Below, piece by piece: positions 1 through 4,694 of a DNA stretch of 8,120 nt (its first letter is position 1; the number at the start of each line of letters is the position of its first letter). A program made the translations under genes and the position numbers. The stretch comes from DAOTUL01 sp034437435 (GTDB lineage: Bacteria; Chloroflexota; Anaerolineae; Aggregatilineales; Phototrophicaceae), in assembly GCA_964417785.1 (NCBI GenBank), contig CAYQJO010000197.1:1-8120 (forward strand), read 5' to 3'. The notes beneath the pieces were generated by a model. The model worked only from the letters and a program-made list of their open reading frames with translations, was not told where the DNA came from and made no database searches.

Positions 1-106
1 GGGACGGCATTCTTGCCGTCCGCCACACCCACCGCCACATCCGAACCGACCGCCACACCCGAATCTACCGTAGGGACGGCATTCTTGCCGTCCGCCACAC
101 CCACCG
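1..106 (+). repeat. 34-bp direct repeat carrying a palindrome, inside the TIR gene
   Basis: Bases 1-34 and 73-106 are identical, giving a 72-bp period (24 codons). Each copy contains an inverted repeat with 8-bp arms GGACGGCA and TGCCGTCC around a TTCT loop, at 2-21 and 74-93. The second copy is preceded by GTAG. Both are read in frame as GTAFLPS, which interrupts the otherwise Thr/Pro-rich linker. A related palindrome lies in non-coding DNA at 7301-7322. Confidence 0.85.
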
Positions 107-1143
107 AACGCACACCCGTCACACCAGCGGGCGACAACGACGTGGCCGTTCCCATCGGCGACGGCTCCGCCTATGTCTTCCACGAACGCGAGATTGCGCC
201 CGGTGCTTCCACGACGGTCGAACTGCAATTCTTCATCGACCGCCAGTACATCACGGCCACGCCCTTCAGCCCGATCACGCCGGTAGCGGCGGAACAGCGC
301 GACGCCCGCCCGCTGGTCGATCCGCGTGCCACCGCCACCCCGCGCCGGGCCGTGTTCAGCGAAGATGAGATTGTGGTGCCGGAACGGGTGATGGCGCGGT
401 TGATCTGCGCCGGGGCCAGCTTCGACGGCTGCGAGGACAAACCCGCTCGCATCGTGGAAATCAGCCGCATGAACTCGTGGACGTGGTTCATCACCGCCGC
501 CGAGTCCGCCAGCGGCCCGCAGGATTTGCGCCTGGAATTGTGGCCGGAGGACAACCAGCAGCTTGTGTGGCATTACGACTTCACCATCACCATTGCGGGA
601 CGGGTAGCGGGCGCATCCGGCGACGATTTCGATCCGCTGGCACTGCTGCCGCTGGTGATCGGTCTGCTGGTGGTCAGCCTGGGCGGGATCGGCGTCATCA
701 CCTATGTGCGCCGCAGCCGTCCGCGCAAGTCGGTCTTCATCAGCTACCGGCGGCGCGTGAGTTGGGGTATCGCCCGCACCATCAACGACCGGCTGACACA
801 CCTGGGCGCAGATGTGTTCATCGACGTGGACGACATCTACGAAGGCTCGTTCAGCGCCAAAATCCAGGACGAGATCGCCCGGCGTGATTATTTCGTGCTG
901 GTACTGGCTCCCGGCACACTCGAATCCGAGTGGGTGCATCAGGAAGCGTTGTATGCGCTGGAAGCGAAGCGGGTCATCATCCCGGTGCTGGTGGACGGAT
1001 TCGATCTCTACGGCGACGAACTGCCAGACGATCTCAAGATGCTGCAAAAGATGAACGCCATCACGGTCACGCCGGAATACGTCGACGCCGCCATCGACCG
1101 TCTGGCGAAGTTCATCGGCGTGGGGGGACGTGTAGCCGTGTAG
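1..1143 (+). CDS. Membrane-anchored TIR-domain protein (5' end missing)
   Basis: The frame is open to the left edge, so the N-terminus is missing; a TTG at 13 is not a convincing start. Numbering from base 1, 380 residues are visible. Residues 1-45 are a Thr/Pro/Ala-rich linker with two GTAFLPSATPT units. Residues about 50-210 look like beta-rich outer sequence of no family I recognise. Residues 213-236 form one hydrophobic helix followed by RRSRPRK, so the C-terminus should be cytoplasmic. Residues 243-380 are a TIR domain: KSVFISYRR first strand, then FIDVDDIYEG, then SEWVHQEALYAL. The last motif closely resembles the SARM1 segment DWVHKEIVTAL, placing the putative NAD-cleaving glutamate at E315. 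Known TIR proteins of this type either hydrolyse NAD or act as scaffolds; which applies here is not shown. The layout suggests an outer sensor with an inner TIR effector. The gene ends convergently against a restriction enzyme gene, overlapping it by 32 bp. Confidence 0.85.
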   Translation, partial: GTAFLPSATPTATSEPTATPESTVGTAFLPSATPTERTPVTPAGDNDVAVPIGDGSAYVFHEREIAPGASTTVELQFFIDRQYITATPFSPITPVAAEQRDARPLVDPRATATPRRAVFSEDEIVVPERVMARLICAGASFDGCEDKPARIVEISRMNSWTWFITAAESASGPQDLRLELWPEDNQQLVWHYDFTITIAGRVAGASGDDFDPLALLPLVIGLLVVSLGGIGVITYVRRSRPRKSVFISYRRRVSWGIARTINDRLTHLGADVFIDVDDIYEGSFSAKIQDEIARRDYFVLVLAPGTLESEWVHQEALYALEAKRVIIPVLVDGFDLYGDELPDDLKMLQKMNAITVTPEYVDAAIDRLAKFIGVGGRVAV

Positions 1144-1942
1144 CGTCCGAAAGCTTGCTTTCCAGAGTTGCAATCAGGACGGCCATTTCTACATCCGGGC
1201 TGACCTGCAACCCCAACGCCTCGGCCATGCCGTCAGCATCGGTGCTGGCACGATTGTCCAGACGCAACTGGTAGCGTTCGGGGTGCTGGTCGAGCGAATA
1301 AGCGTGAAAATGCAAGGCATCGCCCAGGCGTGGCGTCTGAATATGCTCAAAACGAAATGCCTGCCGCATGTAGTCCATCAGCATATCCTGCATCACCAGC
1401 ACCAGATGCTTGCCAAGCCCTTGAAATGTCTCGACCTTGTGATGGAGCTGCACCAGTGTCGTCTTGGCCGTCATTTTCCAGTTCATGCCATAGGACTTGT
1501 CTTCATCAACCGGCAGCCCCAGGAAACGCTGACGTGTCGGCCAGACCGTGCCGGTGGTATCCAGCGACTGCAATTCGATTCCCACAAAGTCGATCACCTT
1601 GCCGTTACGCGCCGATACCAGGAAATAATCGACACTGCCACCCGGTACTTCGATCTCGGCTATCGTATGAAGCTGATTGCCCGGTTCATGCAATGTCAGC
1701 AGGTGCAGACAATCCATGAATATCTGCCCCTGTTCCAGAAAACGGTGGGGACAAATGATCATGTTTTGATCGGTACGATAGCCAACGGTACAGGTACCAA
1801 TGGAGATGTCCGGCTGACTCTTGCGGGTCTTGATGCAGGTCCGATCAAGGAATGGGCAGTGCTGACGGGATACTATCTCATCCCAGTTCACCCCGCCTGC
1901 CAGCGTCGATACACCATACAGTTCGGAAACTTTGCGGCTCAT
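1112..1942 (-). CDS. NotI-family type II restriction endonuclease (276 aa)
   Basis: The product probably cleaves double-stranded DNA as partner of the methyltransferase encoded just upstream. Four cysteines are spaced like the iron-binding Cys4 site of NotI: C29 (HCPFL), C36 (TCIK), C51 (GTCTV) and C64 (ICPHRF). The nuclease core follows: D105 (SVDYFL), then E123-L-Q125 in GIELQSLDTTG. NotI uses the same unusual ExQ form of the PD-(D/E)XK site. At 276 residues it is shorter than NotI (about 383). The start chosen is the ATG at 1942-1940, which overlaps the methyltransferase stop as ATGA; a longer reading in the same frame would run inside the methyltransferase gene. There is no clear Shine-Dalgarno before this ATG, so translation is probably coupled. 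The recognition sequence cannot be read from the protein. Family assignment is from motif recognition, without a database search. Confidence 0.82.
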   Translation of the reverse strand: MSRKVSELYGVSTLAGGVNWDEIVSRQHCPFLDRTCIKTRKSQPDISIGTCTVGYRTDQNMIICPHRFLEQGQIFMDCLHLLTLHEPGNQLHTIAEIEVPGGSVDYFLVSARNGKVIDFVGIELQSLDTTGTVWPTRQRFLGLPVDEDKSYGMNWKMTAKTTLVQLHHKVETFQGLGKHLVLVMQDMLMDYMRQAFRFEHIQTPRLGDALHFHAYSLDQHPERYQLRLDNRASTDADGMAEALGLQVSPDVEMAVLIATLESKLSDATRLHVPPRR

Positions 1943-2976
1943 AACAGCAGATTGCACCGATCTTCGGCGTAATCGATATAGTCCTCGGAGAGGTCGATCC
2001 CGACCGATTTGCGGCCAAGCTGCATGGCAACAGAGTTGGTCGTCCCGGTACCGCAAAACGGATCGAGGGCCAGTCCGCCTTCGGGACAGGTTGCCAGCAG
2101 TGGAATCCGGCAAAGGTCTTCCGGAAAAGCCGCGTAGTGATCGCCCCGGCGGGTGGTGTCCTCCGGGATGATGTCCCATACGTCACCCGGTTTACTGCCG
2201 TTGGGATGGTAGAACAGGAAGTAGAAGCCGCGCTCTGCCAGTTCTTTCGCCCTGCCCGACACGCGCTGCGAATCCGAGTGAGTCGTGCGCTGCTGCTTGC
2301 GGATGACCATACGGAAATCCGAAATCTCGCCGTTTTGCAGCCGGGTCAGGGTGTCGTCCAATGCCCGCATCGCCGCCTGTTTCTCACCGTCATCCAGCGC
2401 GGTTGAAAGCTCGATCTGCCGCCGGTACTTCACGCCGGTGACGCCGGTCGCCGAGACAATCGCCCCGTTGCGCACCCGTGTGGAACGCGGTGCCGAGCGA
2501 ATAGCGTCAACGTCGTAGTAATAATGCGGCTGCTTGACAAAATGAAACACATATTCGTGGACCGGGCGCAGTTTGTCCTTTGACTGGTCCGGGCCTTTCA
2601 ACTTGTTCCAGATCACATCGTTGCGCAGAATCCAGCCCTGCGTGTCGATCAATTGCAGCGCCAACCGCCAGGGCAGACCGAGCAGCCCTTTGTTCGCGTA
2701 GGTATCACCGATGTTCAGCCAGAGCGATCCCGTATCTTTGAGAACCCGGTGGACCTGTGCGAAGACCTTGAGCAGATGGTCAACATACTGCTGCGGAGAG
2801 TCCTCCAGACCAATGCCACCGTTACCGTATTCGCGCTGGTTCCAGTACGGCGGACTGGTCATGCAGAAATCAACGCTGCCGTCGGGGAACCGGGCCAGTA
2901 GGTCCGGCGCGTCACCGCACAAAAACAGCGGACGACAGCCGGGTTGCCGCATATACTCTGCCAGAATATCGTTCAT
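1939..2976 (-). CDS. Beta-class site-specific DNA methyltransferase (345 aa), probable N4-cytosine type
   Basis: The product should transfer a methyl group from S-adenosylmethionine to an exocyclic amino group in a specific DNA site, protecting host DNA from the adjacent endonuclease. The catalytic motif TSPPYWNQREYG (residues 40-51) precedes the AdoMet-binding motif DPFCGTGTT (305-313), the order typical of the beta class (N6_N4_Mtase family). The S-P-P-Y form usually marks N4-cytosine enzymes, though adenine methylation is not excluded. HYAAFPEDL (280-288) is the usual motif before the AdoMet site. The less conserved stretch about 161-260 is the likely target-recognition region. Length is normal for the family. 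The ATG at 2976 has no Shine-Dalgarno and lies 7 nt after a strong -10 box. It is the first gene of the restriction-modification operon. Confidence 0.92.
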   Translation of the reverse strand: MNDILAEYMRQPGCRPLFLCGDAPDLLARFPDGSVDFCMTSPPYWNQREYGNGGIGLEDSPQQYVDHLLKVFAQVHRVLKDTGSLWLNIGDTYANKGLLGLPWRLALQLIDTQGWILRNDVIWNKLKGPDQSKDKLRPVHEYVFHFVKQPHYYYDVDAIRSAPRSTRVRNGAIVSATGVTGVKYRRQIELSTALDDGEKQAAMRALDDTLTRLQNGEISDFRMVIRKQQRTTHSDSQRVSGRAKELAERGFYFLFYHPNGSKPGDVWDIIPEDTTRRGDHYAAFPEDLCRIPLLATCPEGGLALDPFCGTGTTNSVAMQLGRKSVGIDLSEDYIDYAEDRCNLLL

Positions 2977-2983
2977 GGACTAT

Positions 2984-2992
2984 AGTATACCA
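2984..2992 (-). promoter_or_regulatory. Extended -10 promoter of the restriction-modification operon
   Basis: On the minus strand TGG-TATACT matches an extended -10 element (TGn plus TATAAT-like hexamer, hexamer at 2989-2984). No good -35 is seen, which an extended -10 can tolerate. Only 7 nt separate the hexamer from the methyltransferase ATG, so transcription would begin at or very near the start codon. No Shine-Dalgarno is present between them. Confidence 0.5.
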
Positions 2993-3000
2993 GATACAAA

Positions 3001-3035
3001 AGCAGCAGCCGGTGAGGTGGGGTTCACCGGCTGCT
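3001..3035 (-). terminator. 12-bp perfect hairpin with short T-run, upstream of the methyltransferase
   Basis: Arms 3004-3015 and 3024-3035 are perfectly complementary (AGCAGCCGGTGA on plus), with an 8-nt loop. On the minus strand the stem is followed within 3 nt by TTTT, so it could end transcription coming from the flavodoxin gene. It also lies just upstream of the restriction-modification promoter and could instead be a binding site. The T-run is short, so terminator strength is uncertain. Confidence 0.5.
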
Positions 3036-3137
3036 TCAACAGAGGGTATATAACGTGATTCACAATCAACTCTATTGTAACGCTATATTGCCAACCAGAC
3101 TGTAAAACATCGTAAAAAAACCACAAGGGATGCGCCG

Positions 3138-3647
3138 CTACAGCGTGTCCAGCGTGGCGCGGATGCCTTCAGCCCAGGCCCGGATCATGTCCCAGTCGCG
3201 GGCGTCGCCGGTGCTGGCCCGCAGCGACTTGATGAGCAGCCGCTCCGCCCACTTCAATTTCTTGATGTCGATATTGCCATGAAATACCGCCTTGTCGCGG
3301 GGACCGATCTGGCTGGCGAGCAGTTCCAGGTTCTCCGGGAAGGTCCAGCCGTCCAGCAGTTCTGCCGGATCGCCCTCGCCGGTCGGGCCGCTGGAAAACA
3401 ACCATACCGGGATTTTGGTCAGCGCGGCGATGTTGTTTTCCATGAAGCCGGCAGCAGCAGACATCCAACTCCCAGCGTAGACGGCACTGCCCAGCACCAC
3501 CGCATCGTAACCGCGCGCGGTGGTAATCTCGTCCACCGGCCTGACATCGACGGTGTGTTCGCCCAGTTGCAGCACCTTGACAATCTCGGCGGCAATCTCC
3601 GCCGTCGATCCATATTTGCTTGCGTATGCAACCAGAATTTTTCCCAT
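3138..3647 (-). CDS. Flavodoxin-domain protein (169 aa)
   Basis: A single-domain FMN-binding electron carrier or small oxidoreductase, similar in style to HemG-type protoporphyrinogen dehydrogenase/flavodoxin_5 proteins. The N-terminus MGKILVAYASKYGSTAEIA carries the phosphate-binding loop (S10 to T15). GSAVYAGSW (53-61) and SSGPTG (85-90) are the other two flavin-contacting loops expected for the fold. No signal peptide or membrane helix is visible, so it is probably cytoplasmic. The frame is open further upstream, but the ATG at 3647 is chosen because it begins directly at the conserved first strand and has GAGG (3656-3653) 5 nt before it. A second in-frame ATG nine residues or fewer upstream (MERKEVI) is possible. 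It is divergent from the sugar isomerase gene. The electron partner is unknown. Confidence 0.85.
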   Translation of the reverse strand: MGKILVAYASKYGSTAEIAAEIVKVLQLGEHTVDVRPVDEITTARGYDAVVLGSAVYAGSWMSAAAGFMENNIAALTKIPVWLFSSGPTGEGDPAELLDGWTFPENLELLASQIGPRDKAVFHGNIDIKKLKWAERLLIKSLRASTGDARDWDMIRAWAEGIRATLDTL

Positions 3648-3679
3648 AATGACCTCTTTACGCTCCATCGTGTACCTGC

Positions 3680-3709
3680 ATTGTAGCCGATTCGCGCCCG
3701 CTTCACCAA
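3680..3709 (-). promoter_or_regulatory. Putative promoter of the flavodoxin gene
   Basis: On the minus strand TTGGTG (3709-3704) and TACAAT (3685-3680) are separated by 18 nt. The -10 is a good match and the -35 a partial one. The predicted leader to the ATG at 3647 is roughly 25 nt and contains the Shine-Dalgarno. Confidence 0.4.
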
Positions 3710-3716
3710 TCCAATA

Positions 3717-3722
3717 TATAAT
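3717..3722 (+). promoter_or_regulatory. Putative -10 box of the sugar isomerase gene
   Basis: A perfect TATAAT sits in an AT-rich stretch (3711-3730) of an otherwise GC-rich region, about 35 nt before the ATG at 3758. No convincing -35 was found. It lies back to back with the flavodoxin promoter. Confidence 0.4.
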
Positions 3723-3757
3723 ATAAAGATACGTTATCAACGAAAGGACAACAACCG

Positions 3758-4597
3758 ATGCGCCTGGGTGGACCGATCTTTCACGAGTACAAGACGCCGG
3801 ATGAATGGTTAGCCGCGCTGGAGATCGAGGGCTACCGGGCGGCCTACTGCCCGGTAGGATTGGATGCCGACGACGACGAAATCCAGGCATATGCCGGAGC
3901 CGCACGCGCCAACGACATCGTGATCGCCGAGGTGGGCGCGTGGAGCAATCCCCTCAGCCCGGATGAAGCCGAACGGACAGCGGCGCGAGACAAGTGCAAG
4001 CAGGCGCTGGCGCTGGCGGACAAAATCGGCGCACGCTGCGCGGTCAACATCGCCGGATCGCGCAGCCGCACATCGTGGCACGGTCCGCACCCGGACGACC
4101 TCACACCGGAGACCTTCGCCCTGATCGTGGACATGGTGCGCGAGATTATCGACGCCGTACAGCCGCAGACCGCCGCCTATACATTGGAGCCGATGCCCTG
4201 GATGTATCCTGACTCGGCGGATAACTCGCTGCGGCTGATCGAGGCGGTGGATCGCGGTCCCGCCTTCCGCGCCCATCTGGACCCGGTGAACATCGTTACC
4301 AGCCCGCAGATTTACTTCAACACCGGCGACCTGCTGCGCGAGAATTTCGCCAAGCTCGCCCCGCATATCGTCTCGGTCCACGCCAAAGACATCATCCTGC
4401 GCGATAACCTGACCGTGCATCTGGATGAGGTAATTCTCGGCACCGGCGTCCTGGATTACGTCACCTTCTTGCAGGAGATGGACAAACTCGAACCAGATAT
4501 GCCGCTGATGCTGGAACATCTCGCCACCGCCGACGAGTACCGGATGGCGGCCACCAACGTCCGCCGCATCGCCAGCGAGGTCGGTGTGACCATGTAG
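3758..4597 (+). CDS. Sugar phosphate isomerase/epimerase, xylose isomerase-like TIM barrel (279 aa)
   Basis: Probable metal-dependent enzyme interconverting keto and aldo sugars or epimers. The family is the xylose-isomerase-like/AP-endonuclease-2 fold (PF01261). The four expected metal ligands appear at the ends of barrel strands: E144 (YTLEPMPW), D175 (HLDPVN), H208 (VHAKD) and E253 (MLEHL), the same E-D-H-E order as D-tagatose 3-epimerase-type enzymes. Length is normal for the family and there is no signal peptide, so it is likely cytoplasmic. The ATG at 3758 has AAAGGA (3743-3748) 9 nt upstream. It stands alone on the plus strand, divergent from flavodoxin and convergent with the glycosidase-like gene; a shared role in sugar use with that gene is possible but not shown. 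The substrate cannot be deduced; related proteins include inositol catabolism enzymes. Confidence 0.87.
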   Translation: MRLGGPIFHEYKTPDEWLAALEIEGYRAAYCPVGLDADDDEIQAYAGAARANDIVIAEVGAWSNPLSPDEAERTAARDKCKQALALADKIGARCAVNIAGSRSRTSWHGPHPDDLTPETFALIVDMVREIIDAVQPQTAAYTLEPMPWMYPDSADNSLRLIEAVDRGPAFRAHLDPVNIVTSPQIYFNTGDLLRENFAKLAPHIVSVHAKDIILRDNLTVHLDEVILGTGVLDYVTFLQEMDKLEPDMPLMLEHLATADEYRMAATNVRRIASEVGVTM

Positions 4598-4646
4598 GGT
4601 TATGGACCCAGGAAACGGGTGGCATGTATACCATCGTCTCAATCCC

Positions 4647-4670
4647 GTAGGGGTTCGATATATCGAACCC
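4647..4670. repeat. Perfect 20-bp palindrome preceded by GTAG
   Basis: Bases 4651-4670 are perfectly self-complementary: outer arms GGGTTC/GAACCC around the core GATATATC. GTAG precedes it at 4647-4650. It lies in the 97-bp gap between the convergent isomerase and glycosidase-like genes, where a hairpin could help end transcripts from both sides, although no T-run follows on either strand. It shares the segment GTAGGGGTTC with the inverted copy at 7269-7278. Confidence 0.8.
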
Positions 4671-4694
4671 GTTTACCAATCGAAACCGCGAAAC

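Noticed and set aside
1..106. CRISPR-like array reading of the 34-bp repeats
   Set aside because: Only two copies exist, they are in frame within a coding sequence, and the intervening sequence is a Thr/Pro linker, not a spacer.
1126..1148. GGACG...CGTCC inverted arms around the TIR stop codon
   Set aside because: Arms of only 5 bp with a 13-nt loop are expected by chance in this base composition.
1283..1972. A 229-codon plus-strand frame opposite the endonuclease gene
   Set aside because: Composition is Gln/His-rich shadow sequence without motifs, while the minus strand shows NotI-type Cys4 and ExQ motifs.
1943..2179. N-terminal extension of the endonuclease frame
   Set aside because: It lies wholly within the methyltransferase gene in another frame and is low-quality Gly/Pro/Arg sequence; the ATG in the ATGA overlap fits the family start.
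3114..3137. A T7 run just after the flavodoxin stop (minus strand), as a terminator
   Set aside because: No GC-rich stem directly precedes the T-run; the hairpin at 3004-3035 is the better candidate.
3648..3905. N-terminal extension of the flavodoxin frame
   Set aside because: It would overlap the start of the divergent isomerase gene and both promoters, and the Arg/Pro-rich extension is not flavodoxin-like; the ATG at 3647 has a well-placed GAGG.
3809..4642. A 277-codon minus-strand frame opposite the sugar isomerase
   Set aside because: It has no recognisable domain; the plus strand carries the full set of metal ligands and a good ribosome-binding site.
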